Assembly (NCBI RefSeq): GCF_009765165.1
Contig: NZ_VLNU01000001.1
Span: 3,292,247-3,356,246, forward strand
Source: Lysobacter panacisoli
GTDB lineage: Bacteria > Pseudomonadota > Gammaproteobacteria > Xanthomonadales > Xanthomonadaceae
Direction of reading: 5' to 3'
Length of the DNA: 64,000 bases
Positions 34,401-43,108 of the stretch are shown here, piece after piece; position 1 is the first letter of the stretch, and each line of letters opens with the position of its first letter. The position numbers and the translations under genes were made by a program. A model generated the notes under the pieces. That model saw only the letters and a program-made list of their open reading frames with translations, made no database searches and had not been told where the DNA came from.

Positions 34401-37018
34401 CGCGCACCTACATCGTGTTCGGCAACATGGTCGTGCCGTGGTTCAAGCCGTTCTCCAGCGGCCGCGACCTCATCCGCCGCGCGTTCGACACGGCATTCAA
34501 CATGGGCGACCTGACGTTCGCCGCCTACAGCTGGGATGCGCTGATCACCAACTGCCTCTCGGCAGGTGATGAACTCGCAGGCATCCAGACCGACGCCGAG
34601 AACGGCCTGGCCTTCGCGCACAAGGCCGGCTTCGGCATGGTGGTCGACCTGTGCGCGGCGCAGGTGGGTTTGATCCGCATGCTCCGCGGCCTCACCCCGA
34701 CATTCGGCACTTTCGACGATGCGGACTACAACGAGGCACAGGCCGAAGCGCACCTCACTGGCAGTCCCGTGCTGGCCCTGGCGACGTTCTTCTACTGGAC
34801 GCGGAAACTGCAGGGCCGCTGGTTCGGCGGTGATATCGATGAAGCGGTCCGGGCGGCCGAGAACGCCGACCGCCTGCTGTGGACATCGCCCTCGCAGCTG
34901 GAAACCGCGGATTTCTTCTTCTACGGCGCGCTCGCGCACGCCGCGCAGTGGCATCGCGTTCCGGTCGAACAGCGGCAGGGCCATCTGGACATCGTCATCG
35001 CCTATCACCGGCAACTGGAGATCTGGCGCGACGACTGTTCGGTGGAGAACTTCGAGAACCGCGCTGCGTTGGTGGCCGCGGAAATCGCACGGATCGAGGG
35101 GAGGTGGCCGCTGGCACAGGAGCTGTACGAACTTGCCGTCCGCTCGGCAAGCGTGAACGGCTACGTACACAACGAAGCGGTTGCCTGCGAATGCGCGGGC
35201 CACGCGTTCCTCGCACGAGGGCAGGAGCGAGCCGCACGCGGCTGGCTGCGCGATGCGCAGGAGTGCTACCGCCGCTGGGGCGCGGGCGGCAAGGTGCGGC
35301 AGCTGGGGCGATTGCACCCGTGGTTGGAGGCGGCCGGCAGCAGTACGGATGCGACGAACACGCTGCTGGCTCCCGTGGACCAGCTGGATCTGGCAACGGT
35401 CATGCGCATCTCGCAGGCCGTGTCATCCGAGATCGCACTCGACCGACTCATCGACATGGTCATGCGCGTGGCAATCGAGCATGCGGGCGCTGAGCGTGGC
35501 GTGCTGATCCTCCCGGCAGGCGGGGGCTTTCGCATCGAGGCCGAAGTGGTCACCCGTAGCGACGCGGTCGATGTTTCGTTGCAGCGGGCCGAGCTGTCGC
35601 CACAGCGGCTTCCAATGTCGGTGTTCCAGTACGTCGTGCGGACGAAGGAAGCGTTGCTGCTGAACGATGCCGGCAACCAGGGCGGGCCAGATGCCGAACC
35701 TTACTTCGCCGATAACGCCAGCCGATCGATTCTTTGCCTTCCGCTGCTGAAGCAGGCGCGCATGACCGGCGTGCTGTACCTGGAGAACCACCTTGCCGCC
35801 GATGTCTTCACGCCATCGCGCCTGGCCGTTCTGAAGCTGCTGGCGTCGGAAGCCGCCATCTCACTGGAGAACGCGCGCCTCTATGAGGAGCTCCAGGAGC
35901 GCGAGGCGAGGGTGCGGCGGCTGTTCAACTCGAACATCATCGGCATCTTCATCTGGAACCTCGACGGCCGGATCCTGGACGGCAACGAAGCGTTCCTGCG
36001 GATCGTCGGTTACGACGCGGCGGATTTGGCAGAGGGGCGCATGGGCTGGAAGCAGCTGCTTCCGCCGGAATGGGATCCTGACGACGACAGCATCATGGAG
36101 GCCATGCTGGCCACCGGCGTCGCGCCGCCGTTCGAAGGCGCATACATGCGCAAGGACGGCAATCGCGTGCCGGTGCTGATCGGCGCCGCGCTGTTCGAAG
36201 GCGCGCCGACGGAGGGCGTTTCCTTCGTGCTGGACCTGTCCGACCGCGTCGCTGCCGAAGCCGCCGCCAAGGACAGTCTGCGTCGCTACCACGACGCGCA
36301 GCTGCGCCTGGCCGATGCCAACCGCGTTGCGAGTATCGGCCAGCTGTCGGCGTCGATCGCGCACGAGTTGAACCAGCCACTGTCCGGGATCATGACCAAC
36401 GCCTCGACGTGCCTGCGCATGCTGGCCGTCGATCCTCCAGCGGTGGACGGTGCCGTCGAGACGGCGCGCCGCACCATACGCGATGCCAACCGCGCCTCGG
36501 AAGTCATCAAACGCCTGCGTTCGCTGTTCAGCCGCAAGGAGACCAGCAACGAACGCGTCGATCTGAACGAAGCGGCGGGCGAGGTCGTGGCGCTGGCCAC
36601 CAACGCGCTCGTGCGTAACCGCGTGACGCTCAAGTGCGAATTCGCGGCCGACCTGCCGCAAGTGACGGGTGACCGCGTGCAGTTGCAGCAGGTCATCCTC
36701 AACCTGCTGACCAATGCATCCGACGCTATGGGCGGACTCGAACCCGGGCGGCCGAGGCAGCTTCTGATCCGCACGTGGCATGAAGGCGACAACGCGTGCC
36801 TGAGCGTGCGCGACACCGGCATCGGCCTGGACCCGGAACTGCTCGAGCGCTACTTCGAGGCGTTCTACACCACGAAGGCCGAGGGGATGGGAGTCGGGTT
36901 GTCCGTCAGCCGCTCCATCATCGAACGCCACCACGGCCACCTTCGTGCGCTTGCGAACGAGGACGGCGGCGCCACGTTCGCCTTCGTGATCCCGCTCGAC
37001 ATCCCGGAAGCGACCTGA
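31469..37018 (+). CDS. Trifunctional kinase-like/AAA/sensor histidine kinase
   Basis: This giant 1849-residue signalling protein lacks transmembrane segments. Its domains are a Ser/Thr-kinase-like region (1-270), an AAA/STAND ATPase (from YGREIEINRL near 312; Walker A GYSGIGKSS about 338-346; Walker B LALFLDDLQW about 466), a long helical TPR-like region (about 700-1290), GAF (about 1306-1470), PAS (1480-1600), HisKA with SIAHELNQPLSG (H1632) and HATPase (NLLTNASDAM, DTGIGLD, GMGVGLSVS). The kinase-like region keeps HRDIKPAN (H135) but has GFG (G156) in place of DFG and no obvious VAIK lysine, so it is probably a pseudokinase. ATG 31469 has GGAGG 6 bases upstream. The PAS-transmitter part closely resembles the kinase at 56402. 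Confidence 0.93.
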   Translation: MTQTTLLDADREGADGDLLWDDGERGFHRRRHEAEDGSVLDCIAVVPLDERPSASVIARLNHEHALKAQLDGEWALRPLDLVREGGRMLLLLEHQEGIPLERLLDGRPMPPPRLLAIAVWLADAIGRLHATGLVHRDIKPANVLVSEREGRVWLIGFGVASRLPRERQSPDPPELIAGTLAYMAPEQTGRMNRSVDSRSDLYSLGVVLYRMATGVLPFTASDPMEWVHSHIARAPVPPRDRVADVPTAISDIVMRLLAKTPEGRYRTAKGVAHDLRHCLAMLERGEEADAFSLGERDHPDRLLIPEKLYGREIEINRLIHAFNDVVTGGAPALVLVAGYSGIGKSSVVNELHKVLVPPRGLFASGKFDQYKADIPYATFAQAFQQLVRPLLGKPEEELGHWREAFAKALGDNGALVLELVPELAPIIGEQPPVAELPAQEAQRRFQTMVRRFISVFARPEHPLALFLDDLQWLDSATLDLLGDLLTADDLRHVLLIGAYRDNEVTALHPLARKLEALAHVGANVTTVTLPPLARHHLQQLVAESLHEDAAHAGPLAALVHAKTAGNPFFAIQFLHALAEEDLLAFDHATSHWSWNRELTLAKGSSDNIVDLMVRKLSRLPPRTRKALQTFACLGNATTIETLCVINAASAQEVEADLWEALRQELVFRHNGTYRFAHDRVQEAAYSQVPTGERAAAHLRIGRLLAAHTPPERLEEVIFEIVNQLNRATHLLDSHDERVQLARFNLIAAQRARAASAYVSALNHLRAGRTLLEEQDWQQEYSLVFSLESLMAECELMTAELAAAEGRLEMLAGHARTRHDFAVVTRLRLTLFTTRSRGDLCVEVFLDYLRRNGTDWPARPSHEDVTREYDRIWTLLGDRSIEELVDSPLATDQDVLDMLDVFTEIVTPAFFFDENLSSLVLCRMVNLSLEHGPCDGSCFGFVFFATFAGPRFGNYRDGYRFGRLGYDLVEKRGLKRYQARTYIVFGNMVVPWFKPFSSGRDLIRRAFDTAFNMGDLTFAAYSWDALITNCLSAGDELAGIQTDAENGLAFAHKAGFGMVVDLCAAQVGLIRMLRGLTPTFGTFDDADYNEAQAEAHLTGSPVLALATFFYWTRKLQGRWFGGDIDEAVRAAENADRLLWTSPSQLETADFFFYGALAHAAQWHRVPVEQRQGHLDIVIAYHRQLEIWRDDCSVENFENRAALVAAEIARIEGRWPLAQELYELAVRSASVNGYVHNEAVACECAGHAFLARGQERAARGWLRDAQECYRRWGAGGKVRQLGRLHPWLEAAGSSTDATNTLLAPVDQLDLATVMRISQAVSSEIALDRLIDMVMRVAIEHAGAERGVLILPAGGGFRIEAEVVTRSDAVDVSLQRAELSPQRLPMSVFQYVVRTKEALLLNDAGNQGGPDAEPYFADNASRSILCLPLLKQARMTGVLYLENHLAADVFTPSRLAVLKLLASEAAISLENARLYEELQEREARVRRLFNSNIIGIFIWNLDGRILDGNEAFLRIVGYDAADLAEGRMGWKQLLPPEWDPDDDSIMEAMLATGVAPPFEGAYMRKDGNRVPVLIGAALFEGAPTEGVSFVLDLSDRVAAEAAAKDSLRRYHDAQLRLADANRVASIGQLSASIAHELNQPLSGIMTNASTCLRMLAVDPPAVDGAVETARRTIRDANRASEVIKRLRSLFSRKETSNERVDLNEAAGEVVALATNALVRNRVTLKCEFAADLPQVTGDRVQLQQVILNLLTNASDAMGGLEPGRPRQLLIRTWHEGDNACLSVRDTGIGLDPELLERYFEAFYTTKAEGMGVGLSVSRSIIERHHGHLRALANEDGGATFAFVIPLDIPEAT

Positions 37019-37021
37019 CCG

Positions 37022-37645
37022 TCAGCGGGGCAGGGCGTCCAGAAGCGCCGCCGTATCGAGGATCGCATGCGCGTAGGTCGGCCCGTTGAGCTCATGGGCC
37101 GCGTGCATCAGCTCGTGCGAGTACGCGGCAGTCGCGTCCCGCACGAGCGTCACGTGATAGCCCAGCTCCATCGCGAAGCGCCCTGTGGATTCAATGCAAG
37201 AGTTGGCCAGCAGGCCGATGATGACCACGTGGCTGATTCCGTGCTGCTTGAGGCGCATGTCGAGGTCGGTGTTCGCGAAGCCGCTCTGTCCCCAGTGCTG
37301 CTGGACGACGACATCGCCCTCGCGCGGCACGAAGTCCGGATGGAACTCTCCACCCCATGTTCCCTTGGCAAAGCTGTGGCGCTTCATGATCGCCTGCTGC
37401 GTCGGGTTGATGTGGCGCCAGCCCTCGTAATCGCTCGGCTCCCATTGGTGGTGGGGCACGATGAAGATGCGGATCCCCGCCGCGCGAGCGGCGGCGTGGA
37501 TCGCACGCAGGTTGTCCAGCAAGCCCACTTCCTCGGCGACATCCTTCAATCGCGGCCAGGCAATGCCGCCGTCGGAAAGGAAGTCGTTGTAGGGATCCAC
37601 AAGCAGAAGCGCCGTGGTGGCATGTTCGTATCGGGTCTGGGACAT
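37022..37645 (-). CDS. Isochorismatase-family cysteine hydrolase
   Basis: This 207-residue protein has the isochorismatase-like fold: LLLVDPYNDFLSDGG with the catalytic aspartate, QQHWGQSGFANTDLDMRL and the cysteine segment IGLLANSCIESTGR, then VRDATAAYSHE. Relatives hydrolyse amides, imides or isochorismate; this subgroup is uncharacterised, and the usual mid-chain lysine is not obvious at the expected place. ATG 37645 has GGAG upstream. It lies 28 bp after the SRPBCC gene on the same strand, so both belong to one operon behind the box at 38273. Its stop nearly meets the trifunctional kinase stop. Confidence 0.88.
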   Translation of the reverse strand: MSQTRYEHATTALLLVDPYNDFLSDGGIAWPRLKDVAEEVGLLDNLRAIHAAARAAGIRIFIVPHHQWEPSDYEGWRHINPTQQAIMKRHSFAKGTWGGEFHPDFVPREGDVVVQQHWGQSGFANTDLDMRLKQHGISHVVIIGLLANSCIESTGRFAMELGYHVTLVRDATAAYSHELMHAAHELNGPTYAHAILDTAALLDALPR

Positions 37646-37673
37646 GGTCCTGCTCCGGGCATGGGCATGCGGT

Positions 37674-38210
37674 TCAGCCGTTCTTCTTCTTGCGCAACGC
37701 GAAGCGTTCGATGCTGGCGGCGAAGAACGGGGTTTCCTGCTTGTTGTGCGCCGTGCTCACTGGCTTGCGCTGTTCGCGGAACAGCTCGAACGGAATGCCC
37801 TGCCGCGCGAGGTAGTCGGTGAACGCCTCGGTGGGGCGGGTACGCACGTGGTTGGTGAACGTGCAGCGGCCCTCATCCAGCGGCTCCACCTTCAGCTCCC
37901 ACATGACCTTCATGCTCGTGCGGCCCGACGTCGTGAACAGGTCGGACACGGAGTCGAGGACGAGGTGATGGGGTTCGGCGACCTGCTCGACATAGTGCTG
38001 CACCATGGGCACGCCACCGATCACTTCCACGTTGATCGACATGCGGCGGCCGTCCTCGGACGTGGTCGCGCCCGCGGCGAAGTGGCACGGCGAGCAACCC
38101 TGGTACTCCTTGTCGGGCAGGCTGAAGGCCCACGCGGGAATGTCGATGGCATCGATCGGCGCGTTGATGATCGCCGAGAAACTCGAGTCGACGATGATTT
38201 GCTCGTCCAT
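37674..38210 (-). CDS. SRPBCC (START/PYR-like) family protein
   Basis: This 178-residue protein has a pattern of strands and a long C-terminal helix consistent with the SRPBCC helix-grip fold (FSAIINAPIDAIDIPAWAF at the start, then VMWELKVEPLDEGRCTFTN), a hydrophobic-ligand-binding fold. No signal peptide is present. ATG 38210 is preferred over the GTG at 38219 because GAGGTGA lies 5 bases upstream. It ends with a basic tail (LRKKKNG). It is the first gene of an operon with the isochorismatase-like gene, and a regulon box sits 62 bp upstream. The ligand is unknown. Confidence 0.65.
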   Translation of the reverse strand: MDEQIIVDSSFSAIINAPIDAIDIPAWAFSLPDKEYQGCSPCHFAAGATTSEDGRRMSINVEVIGGVPMVQHYVEQVAEPHHLVLDSVSDLFTTSGRTSMKVMWELKVEPLDEGRCTFTNHVRTRPTEAFTDYLARQGIPFELFREQRKPVSTAHNKQETPFFAASIERFALRKKKNG

Positions 38211-38272
38211 CTGGGTCACCTCGTTGTGGGGAGTGGCGGTATGGTCACGCTACGCCCGCAGTTGCGCGGTGG

Positions 38273-38291
38273 AAATCGTACGATGGTGTCG
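38273..38291 (-). promoter_or_regulatory. Regulon box upstream of the SRPBCC operon
   Basis: On the minus strand CGACACCATCGTACGATTT matches the element 62 bp upstream of ATG 38210. It is especially close to the copy at 61545-61563, sharing GACACCATCGT and GATTT. Confidence 0.55.
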
Positions 38292-38315
38292 ATTCGTCGC
38301 GCCCGCATCGTCGAA

Positions 38316-39371
38316 TCACGTCGTCGGGATGCGCGTGGCCTCGAAGCGGTTCAACACCGCGTGCGTGAGGTAGATGCACAGCAGCATCGTGCAGACGGCC
38401 ACTAAGACCGACACGAACCGGTAGAGGGAGATTCCGTACAGATCCGCCGACGGCCTGAGCTGACCGACCAGCACCGCGACGGCGGTGGCGGCGCTGAGAC
38501 CGACGGCCGATCCCGAGTTCTCCCGCACGTGCAGGGTCGCGAACAGCGTCACGCCCGCGGCGTAGAGCGGCAGCAGGAGCAACACGCGCGTGACATGCGT
38601 GTAGAGCAGCAGCTGCATCGCCAGTACGTACGCAGAACCCAGCAACGTACCAGCCACGCGCGTGCATGCGGCCCAGCGTCCACCGGCAAGCGTCATCGGG
38701 AACAGCACCAGCACGGAGGCCGCCTGGGCCGACAATGAGTCGCTCAGGTCCACCACCTGGAAGGCAACGTAGGACGCGGTGGCGCAGATCGCGCCGAGCA
38801 GCATTCGGTGGCGGATCAATGCCGGCGTCTGGTCGACGATCCGCGCCGGCAGCACGCGTCGTTCGGGCAGCCAGATGTACACGATGGTCGAGAAGAGGAC
38901 CGATAGCAGCGTCGCAAGGACGTGCGCCGTGTACAGCTCGCGCGGGACGATCTGCGAGTACGTCGCCAAATGCACCAGCAGTGACGTGGACAGGATCGTC
39001 AGTGCATGGAAGAGGAAGCCGCGATCCAGCGCCATCATGCGGAAACATCGGGCCGCCACCGCGAAGAACAGCAGGGTTGCGAGCACGGGCGACAGCTGCG
39101 CCAGCAGGACCAGCACGTTGGCGATCGCGATTCCCGCCGCGCTGCTGGCGACGAACTGCAGCACCGCGCGCACGTTCAATGCCGGTACCAGCCCTACCAG
39201 CACGATGGGGTAGAACGCGAAGAACGCACCATATGGCCAGCCGAGGAGCTTCGCCGTCGCCAGCCCTGCGACGCTGGCGAGTGCGATGCGGCGCGCATGC
39301 CGCCAACCGTCTTCGGTCAATGCCGCAAGGCCTGGACGCGGGGTGCTTTCGGCGGCCGCATCAGTAGACAT
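38316..39371 (-). CDS. DUF2955/FUSC-like inner-membrane protein
   Basis: This 351-residue protein has about ten hydrophobic segments arranged in two sets (WPYGAFFAFYPIVLVGLVPAL opening, QAASVLVLFPMTLAGGRW in the second half). It matches the DUF2955 branch of the fusaric-acid-resistance (FUSC/AaeB) superfamily, which works with a HlyD-type membrane fusion protein to export aromatic acids or similar toxicants. Its ATG overlaps the 3' end of the HlyD gene by 11 bp, which supports coupled expression. It should be the inner-membrane pump of a two-component exporter. Confidence 0.8.
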   Translation of the reverse strand: MSTDAAAESTPRPGLAALTEDGWRHARRIALASVAGLATAKLLGWPYGAFFAFYPIVLVGLVPALNVRAVLQFVASSAAGIAIANVLVLLAQLSPVLATLLFFAVAARCFRMMALDRGFLFHALTILSTSLLVHLATYSQIVPRELYTAHVLATLLSVLFSTIVYIWLPERRVLPARIVDQTPALIRHRMLLGAICATASYVAFQVVDLSDSLSAQAASVLVLFPMTLAGGRWAACTRVAGTLLGSAYVLAMQLLLYTHVTRVLLLLPLYAAGVTLFATLHVRENSGSAVGLSAATAVAVLVGQLRPSADLYGISLYRFVSVLVAVCTMLLCIYLTHAVLNRFEATRIPTT

Positions 39372-40422
39372 AGTGGAGCGCGCTGATGAGGCGGATCTGC
39401 ACGTGGCCCAGCCAGCGCGACAGCCCGTGATCGCGTGGGTGCAGCTGCACGGTGGCCCGTGCGCCGGTTATGAGCGTTGCCGGCGGTGCGTCGATCAGGC
39501 GCAGGTTCACCCGGACGCGCTCGGCGTCGCGGACCCACCGGTCGTTTTCCTCCGGCGCCGCGAGGCCGCCGTCCGGATCGATCTGCCCATGCGCGACGCC
39601 CGCATCCAGCGAAGTGACTTCCGCCAGGAACAGGCGACCGGGCAGCGCATCGAACGCGACCTCGGCCGGTGTGCCGGGACGCACGCGCAACAGCGACTTC
39701 TCCCGGAAGTCGGCGAACAGGTTCGGTGCCGTGCTCACCAGTGCGAGTTTCGGCTCGCCGGCCTGGGCATACGCGCCGGCTTCCAGCCGCATGTTGCTGA
39801 CGATACCGGGCTCGTGCGCGACCACCTGTGCCCGATCGAGGTCCAGCTCCGCCCGCGTCAACGTATTGCGCGCGCGACGAAGGCGGAGGCTGCGATCGCC
39901 CTGGTCACCCCGCTGCACCTGCGCGGCATTCAGCGTGGCGTGCGCGACGCGAACCTGCGCGGAAGCGACGTCCCGACGCGCGAGGGCCGCATCTACGCTC
40001 GCGCGCGAGACGTAACGATCGCGCTCGAGATCGCGGAACCGATGGAGTTGGCGTTCCGCGTCTTCCAGCTCGCTGCGCGCGCGGGCCACATCGGCGCGCG
40101 CCGCAACGATGCCGGCGTCCAGTTGCGCGTTGTCCTGCGAGGCCTGCTCGACCTCAAGCCGCGCTTCGTCGACGTTCGCGACGTAACGGTCGGGGTCGAT
40201 GCGAAACAGCAGCTGGCCGCGCTCGACGCGCTGGTTGTTCGCCACGCGCACGTCCACCACGCGTCCGCTTACTTCCGGCGCCACGCGGGTCACGCGATAC
40301 GTCAGTCGTGCGTCCGGCGACACCGGCATGTGGATGTCGGCCGCGACGTAGTAGGCGAAGATCGCCGACGCGAGCACCAGCGAGACCAGCATCCACACGC
40401 GGAAACGGACGTCGGGACTCAT
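39361..40422 (-). CDS. HlyD-family membrane fusion protein
   Basis: This protein of about 353 residues has one N-terminal transmembrane helix (VWMLVSLVLASAIFAYYVAAD), a lipoyl half-motif (APEVSGRVVDVRVANNQRV), a long coiled-coil hairpin (about 80-190, rich in Ala, Arg and Glu) and a closing beta-barrel segment (VAHEPGIVSNMRLEAGAYA). It is the periplasmic adaptor of an AaeA/EmrA-type exporter and overlaps the DUF2955 pump gene. ATG 40422 gives the usual short cytoplasmic lead and puts the regulon box 70 bp upstream; ATG 40455 is also possible. No outer-membrane factor is encoded nearby. Confidence 0.87.
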   Translation of the reverse strand: MSPDVRFRVWMLVSLVLASAIFAYYVAADIHMPVSPDARLTYRVTRVAPEVSGRVVDVRVANNQRVERGQLLFRIDPDRYVANVDEARLEVEQASQDNAQLDAGIVAARADVARARSELEDAERQLHRFRDLERDRYVSRASVDAALARRDVASAQVRVAHATLNAAQVQRGDQGDRSLRLRRARNTLTRAELDLDRAQVVAHEPGIVSNMRLEAGAYAQAGEPKLALVSTAPNLFADFREKSLLRVRPGTPAEVAFDALPGRLFLAEVTSLDAGVAHGQIDPDGGLAAPEENDRWVRDAERVRVNLRLIDAPPATLITGARATVQLHPRDHGLSRWLGHVQIRLISALHYVY

Positions 40423-40462
40423 GATGACTGCGGGTGCCGGTACGCCCGGCGACATGACCTGT

Positions 40463-40479
40463 GCGCACGTTACGTGCGC
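40463..40479. promoter_or_regulatory. Inverted repeat GCGCACG-TTA-CGTGCGC
   Basis: A perfect 7-bp repeat with a 3-bp spacer lies between the exporter operon and the molybdoenzyme gene. It could bind an additional regulator. Confidence 0.35.
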
Positions 40480-40492
40480 GCGTCAACGCGGG

Positions 40493-40511
40493 CCATCATA
40501 CGAAGGTGTCG
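40493..40511 (-). promoter_or_regulatory. Regulon box upstream of the HlyD-DUF2955 operon
   Basis: On the minus strand CGACACCTTCGTATGATGG matches the element, 70 bp from ATG 40422. No plus-oriented copy faces the molybdoenzyme gene at 40598. Confidence 0.6.
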
Positions 40512-40597
40512 GGACGTGGCGGCTGCGTCGGGCGTACGCTCGCCGTGTGCCCGTGCAGATGTGCCGGGCTACGCCGTCCTCCTTAAAGAGGTGCGCC

Positions 40598-42883
40598 ATG
40601 GCCGAGAGCGAACCGCGTGGCATTCGCCGCTATTCATATCCCGCCGGCGGCTGGGGCGCGTTGCGCGCGACGGCCCGGACGATACGCGAGCAGATGGACG
40701 CGCCAGACGCCGCTGCGACGTTGCTGCGCACGAACAAGCCTGACGGTTTCGATTGCCCCGGCTGCGCCTGGCCCGACAGCCGACACGGTTCGAGCTTCCA
40801 GTTCTGCGAGAACGGCGCGAAGGCGGTCACGTGGGAGGCGACGAAGAAGCGCGTGCCGGCTTCCTTCTTCACCGGGCATACCGTGGCGTCGCTGCTGGAG
40901 TGGAACGACCACGCGTTGGAGGATCTGGGCCGACTTACCGAGCCGATGGCCTACAACGCGGACAAGGACATCTACGAAGCCATCGGTTGGGACGCGGCCT
41001 TCGCGCGCATAGGCGCATTGCTGCGTACGTTCGATCCCGATGCGGTCGAGTTCTACACCTCCGGCCGCACTTCGAACGAAGCGGCCTTCCTCTACCAGAT
41101 ATTCGCGCGCGAGTTCGGGACCAACAATTTCCCCGACTGTTCGAACATGTGTCACGAAGCGACCAGCGTAGGCCTGCCGACGTCCATCGGCATAGGGAAG
41201 GGCACCGTGTCGCTGGAAGATTTCGACCACTGCGAGCTGATCATCGCGATGGGCCACAACCCCGGCACGAACCATCCGCGCATGATGGGAACACTGCATG
41301 AAGTGGCACGCCGGGGCGCACCGATCATCGCAATCAACCCGTTGCGGGAGCTGGCGCTGGAGCGCTTTGCCGACCCACAGGATCCACTGGAAATGGCGAC
41401 GCTCGGTGCGACGGATATCGCGTCGAACTACCTGCAGCCGAGGGTTGGTGGCGACGCGGCCGCGCTTCAGGGGATCATGAAGGCGTTGATCGAGATGGAC
41501 GACGAGGCAGGCCCGCAGGCAGGCGTACTCGACCATGCGTTCATCGCTGCGCATACCAACGGTTTCGAAGGGCTGGCGGTGGATCTTCGCGCGAAGCGCT
41601 GGATCGATATCGAAGCCGTATCGGGCCTCCCGCAGGCGCGCTTGCGCGACGTCGCGCGGGCGTACGCCGCATCCAGCGCGACGATCGTGACCTACGGCAT
41701 GGGGTTGACCCAGCACAGCACCGGGACGCACAACGTCCAGCAGGTCGCGAACCTGCTGCTCCTGCGCGGGAACTTCGGCAAGCCCGGCGCCGGGATCTGC
41801 CCGCTACGGGGTCATTCGAACGTGCAGGGCGATCGCACTGTCGGGATCACGGAGAAGCCAGGCGCGCAGATGCTTGCGCGGATCGAGCAGCGATTCGGTT
41901 TCGTTCCGCCGGCCTCGCATGGACATGATGCGGTCGCGGCGATGAAAGCCATTGTTGACGGGCGATCGAAAGCGCTGGTGTGCATGGGCGGCAATCTCGC
42001 GGTCGCATTGCCCGATCCCGAAGTCTGCCTGCCGGCGATGCGTCGCCTCGAGCTCGCCGTTCATGTCGCCACGAAGCTCAATCGCACGCACCTGCTCGTG
42101 GGTCGCCACGCGTTCCTGCTGCCGTGCCTGGGGCGTACGGAACTGGACGAGCAGTCGAGCGGGCCGCAGGCCGTCACCGTGGAGGATTCGATGTCGATGG
42201 TGCACGCCTCGCGCGGCCGCCTGCCGCCTGCGTCCGGCCTGCTGAAGTCCGAGCCTGCAATTGTGGCCGGCATCGCGTCGGCGACGCTGCCGGAGAGCAA
42301 GGTGTCCTGGACCGAGCTGGTGGCCGATTACGACCGTATCCGCGACGCAATCGAAGCGGTGATCCCGAGTTTCGAGGCCTACAACGCGCGGATCCGCGAG
42401 CCTGGCGGATTCAGGCTTCCGTTGCCGCCGACGGAGCGGGTCTGGAAGACGCCTTCCGGGCGCGCGGAGTTCCTGGTTTTCGATGGCCTGGTGGAAGACG
42501 CTGCCGCTGGCGATCCCTCCGTGCTCACGCTGACGACCGTCCGCAGCCACGACCAGTACAACACCACGATCTACGGCTTCGACGACCGTTATCGCGGCGT
42601 CTTCGGGCGACGCGACGTGGTGTTCATGAACGAGGACGACATGGCATCGCGTGGCATCGCGCATGGCGATGCCATCGTCGTGGAGACGGCGTTCGGCGGG
42701 GCAGGCGAGCGCGTACTGCGTGACGTGATCGCGGTGGCGTACCCGATTGCGCGCGGGTCGGTGGCCACCTATTACCCAGAAGGCAATTGCCTCGTCCCGC
42801 TGGACCATGTCGACCGGGCGAGTGGCACACCGTCGTACAAGTCGGTTCCTGTGCGCATCCGCCGCGATTCGAACGTCGGCTGA
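40598..42883 (+). CDS. FdhF/YdeP-family molybdopterin oxidoreductase
   Basis: This 761-residue protein belongs to the formate-dehydrogenase-like molybdopterin superfamily. It has an N-terminal cluster-like pair CPGCAW (about residues 53-58) and a later FCENG, the molybdopterin segments TSGRTSNEAAFLYQ, IAMGHNPGTNHPRMMG and GLTQHSTGTHNVQQVANLLLLRGNFGKPG (in parts), and a C-terminal dinucleotide-binding domain (VRSHDQYNTTIYG, GRRDVVFMNEDD). E. coli YdeP is linked to acid resistance, but the reaction of the family is unknown. ATG 40598 has an AGAGG site 6 bases upstream. No signal peptide is present, so it is cytoplasmic. Confidence 0.9.
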   Translation: MAESEPRGIRRYSYPAGGWGALRATARTIREQMDAPDAAATLLRTNKPDGFDCPGCAWPDSRHGSSFQFCENGAKAVTWEATKKRVPASFFTGHTVASLLEWNDHALEDLGRLTEPMAYNADKDIYEAIGWDAAFARIGALLRTFDPDAVEFYTSGRTSNEAAFLYQIFAREFGTNNFPDCSNMCHEATSVGLPTSIGIGKGTVSLEDFDHCELIIAMGHNPGTNHPRMMGTLHEVARRGAPIIAINPLRELALERFADPQDPLEMATLGATDIASNYLQPRVGGDAAALQGIMKALIEMDDEAGPQAGVLDHAFIAAHTNGFEGLAVDLRAKRWIDIEAVSGLPQARLRDVARAYAASSATIVTYGMGLTQHSTGTHNVQQVANLLLLRGNFGKPGAGICPLRGHSNVQGDRTVGITEKPGAQMLARIEQRFGFVPPASHGHDAVAAMKAIVDGRSKALVCMGGNLAVALPDPEVCLPAMRRLELAVHVATKLNRTHLLVGRHAFLLPCLGRTELDEQSSGPQAVTVEDSMSMVHASRGRLPPASGLLKSEPAIVAGIASATLPESKVSWTELVADYDRIRDAIEAVIPSFEAYNARIREPGGFRLPLPPTERVWKTPSGRAEFLVFDGLVEDAAAGDPSVLTLTTVRSHDQYNTTIYGFDDRYRGVFGRRDVVFMNEDDMASRGIAHGDAIVVETAFGGAGERVLRDVIAVAYPIARGSVATYYPEGNCLVPLDHVDRASGTPSYKSVPVRIRRDSNVG

Positions 42884-42967
42884 CGACTTCGGCATCCTTC
42901 GCGTTCACTCCATCGTTGCGCACCATGCGATGCGTGTGATCGCGCGTGTCGCAATGATCGTTTGCGC

Positions 42968-42986
42968 ATCGCATACGAAGGTATCG
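42968..42986 (-). promoter_or_regulatory. Regulon box, minus half of a pair
   Basis: On the minus strand CGATACCTTCGTATGCGAT matches the core. Together with the plus copy it forms a 14-bp inverted repeat (42973-42986 and 42989-43002, two mismatches, 2-bp spacer). There is no divergent gene here, as the molybdoenzyme gene ends at 42883. Confidence 0.55.
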
Positions 42987-42988
42987 GA

Positions 42989-43007
42989 CGACACCTTCGT
43001 GTAATCG
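42989..43007 (+). promoter_or_regulatory. Regulon box upstream of the epoxide-hydrolase operon
   Basis: CGACACCTTCGTGTAATCG is a perfect consensus copy, 101 bp before ATG 43109. Confidence 0.65.
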
Positions 43008-43108
43008 ACCTTGCGCTGCGTCCTTGGTGTGATCTTCCACGCGCATTGTGCATGGAAGACCTTGGCGCCGGCTCCGGCCGGCGCACCTCTCCCCACCGAG
43101 GAATCGCC

